A DNA stretch of 63,159 nucleotides, taken from assembly GCA_031261625.1 (NCBI GenBank), contig JAISJG010000006.1:1-63159 (forward strand), given 5' to 3'. This document shows, one piece after another, positions 49,562-56,634 of the stretch. This DNA comes from Candidatus Methanoplasma sp. GTDB taxonomy: Archaea > Thermoplasmatota > Thermoplasmata > Methanomassiliicoccales > Methanomethylophilaceae. Below the pieces are notes generated by a model. The model did not search any database, was not told the origin of the DNA, and worked only from the letters and a program-made list of their open reading frames with translations. The position numbers and the translations under genes are program-made. Positions within the stretch are counted from its first letter, which is position 1. Each line of letters opens with the position of its first letter.

Positions 49562-50070
49562 GACCTGTCCTTCAGAAGCTCCGATCCTTTTGCCAATGAG
49601 ATCAGTGAGACCCCTGCGGCCGAGAGATTCTCCCTGCCTCCACCTTCCCTGTCTATAACGGAAATAGCATCTGAAACTACGGCACCGTTCTCTCTCAGAG
49701 TGGCAATGGCCTGGATACTGGAACCTGCGGTGGTTATGACATCCTCGACCACCAGCACCCTGTCCCCGGGATTGAGGTCGCCTTCGATGAGTTTCGATGT
49801 CCCGTGGTCTTTCTTCTCCTTTCTGACCATCACATACGGAATGCCGGTCGCAAGCGACAATGCCGCGGCCAGCGGTATCGAGCCCAGAACAACGCCTGCG
49901 ATCCTGTCCGGTCTGATGTTGGCGATCTGAAGCTTCTCGGCCATCAGCTGGGATATCAGATACAGAACCCTCGGATTCGTGCTGGCTTTCTTTATGTCTA
50001 TGTAGTAATCACTCTTCGCTCCGGATGCGAGCGTGAACTCTCCGAACTGCAGCGCACCGCAGTCCTCCAA
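49558..50070 (-). CDS. pyrE: Orotate phosphoribosyltransferase
   Basis: 170-aa PRTase of pyrimidine synthesis: orotate plus PRPP gives OMP. Motifs: GALQFGEFTLASGAKSDYYI, GVVLGSIPLAAALS, VRKEKKDHGTSKLIEGDL and the PRPP loop VLVVEDVITTAGSSI. The only in-frame start is TTG at 50070, which gives a protein beginning just before the conserved GALQFGEF; homologues normally have 8-10 more residues, so a non-standard start (ATC or ATA) upstream is possible. It lies between carS and the uracil-DNA glycosylase gene in one transcript. Confidence 0.92.
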   Translation of the reverse strand: MEDCGALQFGEFTLASGAKSDYYIDIKKASTNPRVLYLISQLMAEKLQIANIRPDRIAGVVLGSIPLAAALSLATGIPYVMVRKEKKDHGTSKLIEGDLNPGDRVLVVEDVITTAGSSIQAIATLRENGAVVSDAISVIDREGGGRENLSAAGVSLISLAKGSELLKDRS

Positions 50071-50095
50071 TGCCTTAGATATTTCGCTGATGATA

Positions 50096-50668
50096 TCACC
50101 ACGGTTCTTTTTTCAGACCCATTCTGTATCCGACGATATTCACCGCACGGTGAATGCCGAACATCAATGCTATGATCAAAATGAGGGCCAGGATATGCCA
50201 TCCCTCGATGTATGTGCTGTAGATCCAATCGGGAAAGAAGAGAGCGGTCACAAGGAACGCACCGGCCACGAAATCATACTGATCCAGCACGGGTGCTTTC
50301 TGCCCTCTTTCCAATCCCAGTCTTCTTTTTATGAATGCTCCGGTGAGGTCGCCGAGCACGGCCCCGAAGGCCAATGTGAACAATATGCCGACATTACTCC
50401 AGAAACCTCCGTATCCCCAATAATCGGTGCTATCCCAGATGGATGCGATACCGATCATTATCAGACCGACGGCGATACCCGAAAATGCTCCTCCGAAAAG
50501 GCCTCTCCATGATTTTCCGTCACCGAAGATACGCTTTCCTCTCCATGATCTGCCGAAATCGATCTTGGTGCCTTTGCCGAACAGGACTGCCGCAGAATTC
50601 GGTATCATTGCCGGCAGGAAAAGCCACAGGCCGACGACCAGAATCAGGAGGATCTCGGAAATGCTCAT
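50096..50668 (-). CDS. carS: CDP-archaeol synthase (CarS)
   Basis: 190-aa membrane enzyme that transfers CMP from CTP to unsaturated archaetidic acid (DGGGP), the third step of archaeal phospholipid synthesis after the GGGPS and DGGGPS genes at 15401-16950. About five hydrophobic helices. The DUF46 signatures are AMIPNSAAVLFGKGTKIDFG, GKRIFGDGKSWRGLFGG and AVLGDLTGAFIKRRLGLERG with QKAPVLDQYDFVAGA. It leads the minus-strand operon with pyrE and the UDG gene. Confidence 0.95.
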   Translation of the reverse strand: MSISEILLILVVGLWLFLPAMIPNSAAVLFGKGTKIDFGRSWRGKRIFGDGKSWRGLFGGAFSGIAVGLIMIGIASIWDSTDYWGYGGFWSNVGILFTLAFGAVLGDLTGAFIKRRLGLERGQKAPVLDQYDFVAGAFLVTALFFPDWIYSTYIEGWHILALILIIALMFGIHRAVNIVGYRMGLKKEPW

Positions 50669-50767
50669 TTTATCTGTCTCTGGGATGGACGTATATCGTT
50701 TAAGCTTTCGTCTTGGATCCGTATGTTTTCTGCCGTTGAATTATGTGCTGCAAAATATAATCTTGCG

Positions 50768-50874
50768 AAATTTATTATAAAATATATAAAAAGTCGTGCT
50801 ATATTTATTGTATTTTATATAATAAATAATGCTAAATTTATTATAAAATAATCAAAAGTCGTGCTATATTTATT
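50768..50874 (+). repeat. Two 41-42-bp direct repeats upstream of the DUF4143 ATPase
   Basis: Two copies of a unit that begins AAATTTATTATAAAAT and ends AAAGTCGTGCTATATTTATT lie at 50768-50809 and 50834-50874, 66 bp apart. They differ only by a few bases in the middle. The second ends 34 nt before the ATG at 50909. Each has a GTCGTGC core in an AT-rich frame, so they look like tandem operators or transcription-factor sites for the ATPase gene. Confidence 0.75.
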
Positions 50875-50908
50875 ATATAATCAAATTATATACACATCTG
50901 GCACTGTG

Positions 50909-52258
50909 ATGAGAAGAAAAATCGATAATCTCCTAATGGAATGGAAAAAATCCAAAGAAAAAAAGAGTCTCCTCATATTGGGAGCAAGACAGGTCGGCAA
51001 AACATATGCTGTCGATGAGTTCTCCAAAACATACAGCAATTATCTGTACATCAATTTCGAGATCCAAACCGATGCAATAGACCTTTTCAACGGAAACTTA
51101 GACGCTGAGACGATCATTATGAATCTGAGTATCAAATATTCGAAAATCCCGCTGGAGCCGGGATCGACGTTGATATTCTTCGATGAGATCCAGAACTGTC
51201 CGAGTGCGATCGTATCGCTCAAATCATTCACAATCGACGGTAAATACGATGTGATAGCATCTGGGTCGTTGCTCGGAGTAAACTACAAGGAAGTTTCCTC
51301 ATACCCCGTCGGATGTGTGGATATCATCCGCCTCAGATCCATGGATTTTGAGGAATTCCTTTGGGCCGATGGCATGAAACAGGAACATATCGATAAAGTC
51401 AGATCCTGCATTTCAAAAAAAACACCCATCGATAAATTCGTATTGGACGCTTTTAACGATCTTCATCGCTACTATATGCTGGTAGGCGGAATGCCTGCGG
51501 CAGTGAAAACATATCTTGAAACTAAAAACTTCCAGAAAGTAAGGGCCGTCCAGGATAAGATCAACGAAATGTATCTGTCCGATGTCGCCAAATACGCTCC
51601 TAAGTTAGAAAAAGCCAATGCAGGAGGTTGTTTTCGGTCCATCCCTGCACAGTTGGCAAAAAACAACAAACGGTTCTCGTACTCGGATGTTATTCACGGA
51701 ACCAATTCTAATGCAAAAACGCTGGGGGGAAGTCTGGCGTGGCTGCGTGATGCAGGATTGGTGTATTACTGCTACAATCTTCAGGAACCTGCTCTTCCTT
51801 TAGCATCCAACATCCGTTTGAATTCATTCAAACTGTATATGCATGATACGGGGTTGTTGCTCTCAATGATGGAAGATACTACGAGCGTTGCCATCCTCAA
51901 CGATGATATTTATGTGAACGGGGGCGGGATCATGGAAAACGTTGTTGGAGAAGCTCTTGTAAAAAATAACATACCTTTGACATATTTCGAAAGGGGAGGA
52001 AGATTGGAAATAGATTTCATTCTTGGACTTGGTGAGGATATCACCGCCTTGGAAGTAAAATCCGGAAATAATCGTCAATCTAAATCATTGGACTCTATAA
52101 TGTCCGACAAATACAAAGTCAAAAGAGGGATCAAATTGGAAAGATCCAATATTTACGTTGATGAAAAGGGAATAGAACATTACCCCCTGTTCACCGCTTC
52201 ATTCATCGATTGCCTGGATTCTGCACGCAATATGCAATTCAAATCCATCAGGTTGTAA
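50909..52258 (+). CDS. AAA-type ATPase with DUF4143 C-terminal domain
   Basis: 449-aa protein of the large archaeal/bacterial ATPase-DUF4143 family of unknown function. Walker A LILGARQVGKTYAVDEFSKT, Walker B TLIFFDEIQNCPSAIVSLKS and sensor region VIASGSLLGVNY are intact. The C-terminal half has the DUF4143 winged helix (FSYSDVIHGTNSNAKTLGGS) and nuclease-like fold ending FILGLGEDITALEVKSG. Such genes are mobile-like and often occur as recently gained singletons. Start taken at ATG 50909, 17-25 nt after a TATA-like AATTATATAC; a leaderless transcript is likely. AT-rich codons contrast with neighbours. Confidence 0.9.
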   Translation: MRRKIDNLLMEWKKSKEKKSLLILGARQVGKTYAVDEFSKTYSNYLYINFEIQTDAIDLFNGNLDAETIIMNLSIKYSKIPLEPGSTLIFFDEIQNCPSAIVSLKSFTIDGKYDVIASGSLLGVNYKEVSSYPVGCVDIIRLRSMDFEEFLWADGMKQEHIDKVRSCISKKTPIDKFVLDAFNDLHRYYMLVGGMPAAVKTYLETKNFQKVRAVQDKINEMYLSDVAKYAPKLEKANAGGCFRSIPAQLAKNNKRFSYSDVIHGTNSNAKTLGGSLAWLRDAGLVYYCYNLQEPALPLASNIRLNSFKLYMHDTGLLLSMMEDTTSVAILNDDIYVNGGGIMENVVGEALVKNNIPLTYFERGGRLEIDFILGLGEDITALEVKSGNNRQSKSLDSIMSDKYKVKRGIKLERSNIYVDEKGIEHYPLFTASFIDCLDSARNMQFKSIRL

Positions 52259-52270
52259 CCAAATAATCAA

Positions 52271-52504
52271 TTGTCTGTATATATCGACGATGAAACCCTT
52301 GAAAAATTGGAGGCCCGATCAGAACAAGAGGGCATATCCGTCTCGAAAATCGTTGTGAAAGCATTAAAAGAAAGATTTTCCAACACCTGGCCAGACAATT
52401 TCAGAGACTTGTTCGGATCGATTGATGATGACACATTCGTGAGGCCGGAACAACCACCACTCGATGATGATGCTCCGAGGAAAAAATATGACTTATTTTC
52501 TTGA
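52271..52504 (+). CDS. Antitoxin of VapB/ribbon-helix-helix type
   Basis: 77 aa starting at TTG 52271 (MSVYIDDETLEKLEARSEQE). The N-terminal ~45 residues form a ribbon-helix-helix DNA-binding unit (SVYIDDETLEKLEARSEQEG with ISVSKIVVKALKER). The acidic C-terminus (IDDDTFVRPEQPPLDDDAPR) would neutralise a toxin. It overlaps the truncated VapC-like frame by 17 nt, the normal arrangement. With the toxin truncated, the antitoxin may survive as a free regulator. Confidence 0.75.
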   Translation: MSVYIDDETLEKLEARSEQEGISVSKIVVKALKERFSNTWPDNFRDLFGSIDDDTFVRPEQPPLDDDAPRKKYDLFS

Positions 52505-52658
52505 CACGACGGCCTGCATATCGTTCATGCGTGGAGAATATCCGGAATTGGCCAATTCAATAATACATCATAAACCAAGCGATATCAAAATCCCATCGAT
52601 AGTCGTTGCAGAACTCAGATATAGTGCGAAAATAAGTTCTGAAAAAACTCGGAAATAA
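52488..52658 (+). pseudogene. Truncated VapC-like PIN-domain toxin
   Basis: 56-codon frame that starts MTYFLDTTACISFMRGEYPE and continues to IPSIVVAELRYSAK before a TAA. These are the first two PIN motifs (Asp in YFLDTT, Glu in VAELRY), but the second half with the remaining acidic residues is absent; a whole VapC has ~130 aa. The stop falls 8 bp before the end of the convergent cobalt ATPase gene, so the toxin gene was probably cut by a rearrangement at that border. Confidence 0.75.
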
Positions 52659-52666
52659 ACCCTATT

Positions 52667-53809
52667 TTAGAGTTCTATCTTTCCCGTGTGTATCTCGGCC
52701 CCGAACTCTTTAAGCCGTTCCACGGCACCCAACACCGAATCCTCCAATTCGGCATCGAAACACAGGATGGCATCATTACCCAGAACACACTCTATGAGAC
52801 AGTTCTCCAATGCGTTGAACACGTATTCCGCCCTGATCCCCGCATCATATGCAAGCTTTCTCGCCTCCATTCCATAAATGCCTATATCGACTTCTTCCCC
52901 GCGGGCACCGGCATTGCTGAGATCCGATCCCTGCTTAACCGGTGAAAGGAAAAGCGTTCCCGTCCTCTTGTCTTCCGGACGTATCTTACTGAGAAGCTGG
53001 GACGTTGTTCTCGGGTACGGAGCGACAGGCCCGCCCCTCAGTGTTCCGAGGCCGTCATTTATCCCGTAAACGGACGGAGGCACCAATCCTGAAAGATACA
53101 CATTCACCCTGTCCGAATAGAACTCTTCCTGCCCTCCGGAGTGGATGAGCTTACCTCTTCTGAGCACATGTATCTCGTCCGCCCACGAATATGCAAGATC
53201 CACATCGTGTGTTGAGATAATGACCGTCGTTCCGGTGTGGTGCAGCTGGTCCGCGATCTCCATGATCTCCAAAGACATCTGAGGATCCAGTCCGGCCGTT
53301 GGTTCATCAAGAACAAGCACTTTCGGCTTCATAGCCAGAGCACCGGCGAAAGCTATTCTTTTTTTCTGACCGTAAGACAGCTGGGACACCGGAACATTAC
53401 GGTATGATGTCATCCCCACACAGAACAATGCATCGTTCACTCTCTTCTCGACCTCGTCCCTCGGAAGGTTCAGATTAATGGGCCCGAATGCGACATCCTC
53501 TTCGACGGTGGCGGAGAATATCTGGTCATCAGGATTCTGAAGTACCACGGTCACATCTGACCTTAATTGGGAGAGTGCCTTTTTCGAATACTCTATCTTT
53601 TCCCCGTTGTAGAGTACCGAACCGGAAACGGGTTTGAAGATACCGTTGAAATGGAAGAACAAAGTGGATTTCCCTGCGCCGTTGGCACCCAGGATCGCGG
53701 TTTTGGTGCCTTTACGGATCTTAATGTTCACGCCGTCGACCGACATGCGTTTGCTGCCTTTGTATCTGAAGCAGAGGTCCTGCGTTTCTATTACATATTC
53801 CTGACCCAT
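52667..53809 (-). CDS. cbiO: Cobalt ECF transporter ATPase CbiO with extra C-terminal domain
   Basis: 380-aa ATPase of an energy-coupling-factor importer. Walker A GANGAGKSTL, Q-loop VVLQNPDDQIFSATVEEDVA, signature SQLSYGQKKRIAFAGALAM, Walker B VLVLDEPTAGLDP and H-loop ISTHDVDLAYSWADE match CbiO. CbiO is normally ~280 aa; here about 100 further residues (IGIYGMEARKLAYDAGIRAE, NALENCLIECVLGNDAILCF) form a separate alpha/beta domain of unknown role, perhaps a regulatory sensor. Last gene of the cbiMNQO operon on the minus strand. Confidence 0.93.
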   Translation of the reverse strand: MGQEYVIETQDLCFRYKGSKRMSVDGVNIKIRKGTKTAILGANGAGKSTLFFHFNGIFKPVSGSVLYNGEKIEYSKKALSQLRSDVTVVLQNPDDQIFSATVEEDVAFGPINLNLPRDEVEKRVNDALFCVGMTSYRNVPVSQLSYGQKKRIAFAGALAMKPKVLVLDEPTAGLDPQMSLEIMEIADQLHHTGTTVIISTHDVDLAYSWADEIHVLRRGKLIHSGGQEEFYSDRVNVYLSGLVPPSVYGINDGLGTLRGGPVAPYPRTTSQLLSKIRPEDKRTGTLFLSPVKQGSDLSNAGARGEEVDIGIYGMEARKLAYDAGIRAEYVFNALENCLIECVLGNDAILCFDAELEDSVLGAVERLKEFGAEIHTGKIEL

Positions 53810-53813
53810 AATT

Positions 53814-54629
53814 TCACCCGAACACGATAGATGCGGGATCTATCCACCCCTCGGAGTACAACCCGAACAAATACAATCCTGCTGCTGCCCCGACTGCCAA
53901 TACAACCCACACCGCTGTTATATCTTTCGGCGGACGGAACACCGGGAACACGCCGTTGAAATTCCTGCATAAAAGTGCATTTCCCGATTTATCGGCAATA
54001 TCCAACGATGTGATGAACACATTCACCGCTATTCTCGCCACGGTACGGAACGATCTTCTGAACGATGCGAACCCTAACCTGGAAGATGCCGCATTCCAAA
54101 GCACCTGCAACTGTTCCAGAAGAAGGAAGGAATATCTGTAAACGAGTACTATTATCTCGATTATCTCTGCCGGAATATGCAGGCGGCGGAGAGAATTGGC
54201 AAAATACGGAATGGGCGTGGACGTTGCGAATGCCAACATGACCGTCACTCCGGCCAAGGATCTTGTGAATATCAATACGGCATAGTCGAAACTGTGATAT
54301 GTAATTGAGAAATCCAATCCGATGAGGGAGAATCCCCATACTTCCGCACTTTCCACTCCGGACGGCATTATCGCGATGAGTACCGCACCCAACAGCACGA
54401 TCAGCAGGGATTCCGCGATCATCAGCCCGATGATCTTCGGAAGTCTGATGCTTGAGGAATACACCATAAGCGATACTCCAATTACAAGTGTAATCAGCGG
54501 CACCACCAAACTGTCGGTGATGATATCCACGATCAGAAGGCATACAGCGAACATCAGCTTACCCAGCGGGGCCCAGTTTACCATCCTGGATCCGTAGGCG
54601 AGTGTGTCCATCTGACTGCATTCCGACAT
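53814..54629 (-). CDS. cbiQ: Cobalt ECF transporter transmembrane protein CbiQ
   Basis: 271-aa EcfT-type membrane protein coupling the ATPase to CbiMN. Five or six hydrophobic helices, and the characteristic cytoplasmic coupling segments with the Ala-Arg-Gly-like motif around ASSRLGFASFRRSFRTVARI. The N-terminus SECSQMDTLAYGSRMVNW is typical of CbiQ. It is 4 nt before cbiO and 10 nt after cbiN in one operon. Confidence 0.92.
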   Translation of the reverse strand: MSECSQMDTLAYGSRMVNWAPLGKLMFAVCLLIVDIITDSLVVPLITLVIGVSLMVYSSSIRLPKIIGLMIAESLLIVLLGAVLIAIMPSGVESAEVWGFSLIGLDFSITYHSFDYAVLIFTRSLAGVTVMLAFATSTPIPYFANSLRRLHIPAEIIEIIVLVYRYSFLLLEQLQVLWNAASSRLGFASFRRSFRTVARIAVNVFITSLDIADKSGNALLCRNFNGVFPVFRPPKDITAVWVVLAVGAAAGLYLFGLYSEGWIDPASIVFG

Positions 54630-54639
54630 GATATTACCG

Positions 54640-54930
54640 TTACTGTTCCTTACTGCGTTCTCTGGAGAATCTGCCGATACAGAATCCTATGATCACTGCG
54701 CCTATGGCCGCCTGAAGGGCGAACAGCAGAGATGCTGTCTCGGACGGGATCTCCCAGTCTCCGAATATTCCGTCCCACCACGGTTCATAATCCGGATTGA
54801 GCTCTTCGATAATCTCGCTTCCCTGATCGTCGGATCCTCCGAAATCGCTGTCCACGAGTCCGAGCGCACCGACACAGATCACAGCGATCACCGCAAATCC
54901 CAGAATGTACCAGTATTTCCTGTCCATCAT
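54640..54930 (-). CDS. cbiN: Cobalt transport protein CbiN
   Basis: 96-aa protein with two membrane helices (YILGFAVIAVICVGALGL and ALQAAIGAVIIGFCIG) and an extracytoplasmic acidic loop (EIIEELNPDYEPWWDG). It stimulates metal loading of CbiM. The first ATG (54930) overlaps the cbiM stop; the second ATG three bases on is equally possible. NPDYEPWW in the loop is a family hallmark. Confidence 0.9.
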   Translation of the reverse strand: MMDRKYWYILGFAVIAVICVGALGLVDSDFGGSDDQGSEIIEELNPDYEPWWDGIFGDWEIPSETASLLFALQAAIGAVIIGFCIGRFSRERSKEQ

Positions 54931-55604
54931 ACCGCCTCACAATCATAATCGGGTTCGATCTCGTCATCTATGTTGAACAGATGCGGGCGGACACGGGACA
55001 GATAATCGGCGAAAATAGCGAACACTATCCCTTCTATAATAGCAATAGGAACCTGCGTAAGTGCGAACGTCGCCATGAACTCCGCGAATGCTGTCATATA
55101 GTTAGCGGAACCGTGGGCGAGCGTCAGTTGCAAAGCGGTCACAATGTATGTGGACAGATCGGCGATGAACGCGGTCACGAACATCGAAAGCGCGATCGAA
55201 AGTTTCATTCTGCGTAAAGTACGCCAGATCAGGAAACCCAATGCGGGTCCTGCGATACCCATCGATACTATGTTTGCACCGAGTGTGGTCAATCCGCCGT
55301 GAGCAAGGAGAATAGCCTGGAATATCAGGACTATGGTGGCCAGGAATGATGTGATCGCAACCCCGTAGAGTGCAACGGACAATCCTGTCCCCGTAGGATG
55401 CGAGGATGAACCCGTGACGGACGGCATCTTCAACGATGACAACATGAATATGAATGCACCGGACAAAGCCACGGTTATCTTCTGATCCGGACTCTCGCGG
55501 AATATTTTGATTACCTTTCTTGCTCCAATATATACTACCGGTATCGCGATAACGAACCAGATCAGACACCATATCGGTGGCAGATATCCTTCTATTATGT
55601 GCAT
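54927..55604 (-). CDS. cbiM: Cobalt ECF transporter substrate-binding protein CbiM
   Basis: 225-aa polytopic membrane protein that binds Co(II). The mature N-terminus MHIIEGYLPPIW supplies Met1 and His2 metal ligands, as in CbiM/NikM, so the ATG at 55604 is set by function, 8 nt after GGAGGAATC; further conserved stretches are SSHPTGTGLSVALYG, LLAHGGLTTLGAN and the second His motif. Ni specificity (NikM) cannot be excluded, but cbiN, cbiQ and the shared operator with tetrapyrrole genes point to cobalt. First gene of the operon cbiMNQO. Confidence 0.93.
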   Translation of the reverse strand: MHIIEGYLPPIWCLIWFVIAIPVVYIGARKVIKIFRESPDQKITVALSGAFIFMLSSLKMPSVTGSSSHPTGTGLSVALYGVAITSFLATIVLIFQAILLAHGGLTTLGANIVSMGIAGPALGFLIWRTLRRMKLSIALSMFVTAFIADLSTYIVTALQLTLAHGSANYMTAFAEFMATFALTQVPIAIIEGIVFAIFADYLSRVRPHLFNIDDEIEPDYDCEAV

Positions 55605-55650
55605 TTGATTCCTCCGTTTTCCGGTGTCGTCGGACACCGTCCCCAAATAT

Positions 55651-55669
55651 GTTGGATGAATAATCCAAC
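55651..55669 (-). promoter_or_regulatory. Palindromic operator upstream of cbiM
   Basis: GTTGGATGAATAATCCAAC: 7-bp arms GTTGGAT/ATCCAAC around a 5-bp centre, the same 19-bp footprint as at 25395. On the minus strand a TATA-like CATATATATG lies just before it (about 55687-55697), so it covers the transcription start, 47 nt from the ATG. Confidence 0.75.
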
Positions 55670-55811
55670 TACATATCTTATCTTTTCATATATATGGTTA
55701 ATTGACCTGTTCCCTAGACATAGGGTTCACTGAGTTTAAAATTCCATCTGATACCCGACCCTTGCCCGCAATGATCGCATTTTCAACTTATCTATAAATA
55801 TAATGAATCCA

Positions 55812-55836
55812 ATTGGACAATACATCCAATATAAAA
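55812..55836 (+). promoter_or_regulatory. Operator and TATA box of the tetrapyrrole operon
   Basis: ATTGGACAATACATCCAAT (55812-55830) has 6-bp arms ATTGGA/TCCAAT and the same 19-bp span as the operators of cbiM and of the ABC importer; a further TCCAAT half at 55808-55813 makes a second, abutting palindrome TCCAATTGGA. It ends in the TATA box ATATAAAA (55829-55836), so a bound protein would block TBP. The first translated start is at 55922. Confidence 0.7.
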
Positions 55837-55921
55837 CAGACTATAATTTAGTAATACTAACAATATGTATTCGTGTTACTATATGGAAATGTCCGTTATC
55901 AGAATGGGGGAGGAACAAGCA

Positions 55922-56017
55922 ATGTCGGTACGCGATATGAATGGTTTCGTTGGGACTATGATTAAAGGATATCTCCATAAAAATATCATACTGGCATATT
56001 GGGAGGGAATCTGTTGA
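55922..56017 (+). CDS. 31-aa small ORF leading the tetrapyrrole operon
   Basis: An ATG at 55922 lies 8 nt after an exceptionally strong ribosome site (GGGGGAGG, 55906-55913) and opens a 31-codon frame (MSVRDMNGFVGTMIKGYLHK and so on to WEGIC). Its TGA at 56015-56017 overlaps the TTG start (56014) of the next gene as TTGA, so the two are coupled. It has no recognised family; an amphipathic helix is possible. It may be a leader peptide that sets expression of the operon, or a small protein of its own. Support is the ribosome site and the overlap only. Confidence 0.5.
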   Translation: MSVRDMNGFVGTMIKGYLHKNIILAYWEGIC

Positions 56018-56634
56018 CGGATATGATACCTCTGTTCGTGGATCCTTCCCGCATCAGAATACTGGTCATAGGCGGCGGAAGGATAGCCCTTCGCAAATGC
56101 AGACACTTCTACGGCTCCCGCATTACTGTTATCTCCAGGTCGATTCTTCCCGAGATCTCGGAAATAGCCGAGAAAACCATTATCGGGGATTCCGAAGAAA
56201 AAATATCGGAACTCATGGACGGATCGGACATCATCATAGCTGCGACCGATGATAAGGAGCTCAACTCGCGTATCGTATCCTCGGCATTATCCAAAGGAAA
56301 ATACGTGAACTCCGCCCACGGTGGAGGCAATATCCTGATCCCTTCCGTCCTTGAAAAAGAGAGGTACACCATAGCCGTATCCTCACGCGGGAACGCGCCC
56401 GCATTCCCGCCTTTCATAGTGAAAGAACTTGACATTGCTCTCGGTGAAGAATACGACAGGATGCTCGACCTTATGATCGAGATGCGCGACGTCGTGAAGT
56501 CTGATATCCCCGATCCGGAAGCCCGCAAAAGGATAATGGGTGAGATCGTGAACGACAGAACCATATTGACGTTGCTCTCGGACGGAGATCTTGCCGGCGC
56601 CAGGGAACTTGCATCGAAGAAGGTGACATCTTGA
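56014..56634 (+). CDS. Precorrin-2 dehydrogenase / sirohydrochlorin-forming protein (Met8/CysG-N type)
   Basis: 206-aa NAD-dependent dehydrogenase that oxidises precorrin-2 to sirohydrochlorin, the branch point to cobamide, siroheme and coenzyme F430. The Rossmann motif LVIGGGRIALRKCRHFYG is at residues ~13-30; IIAATDDKELNSRI and the Ser/Asn-rich motif FTIAVSSRGNAPAFP equivalent (YTIAVSSRGNAPAFPPFIVK) follow. The CysG methylase domain is separate (cobA at 60955). TTG 56014 is chosen for its GGGAGGG site; a TTG at 55999 would lie within that site. First large gene of the operon, with its stop overlapping the hemA start. Confidence 0.9.
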   Translation: MTDMIPLFVDPSRIRILVIGGGRIALRKCRHFYGSRITVISRSILPEISEIAEKTIIGDSEEKISELMDGSDIIIAATDDKELNSRIVSSALSKGKYVNSAHGGGNILIPSVLEKERYTIAVSSRGNAPAFPPFIVKELDIALGEEYDRMLDLMIEMRDVVKSDIPDPEARKRIMGEIVNDRTILTLLSDGDLAGARELASKKVTS

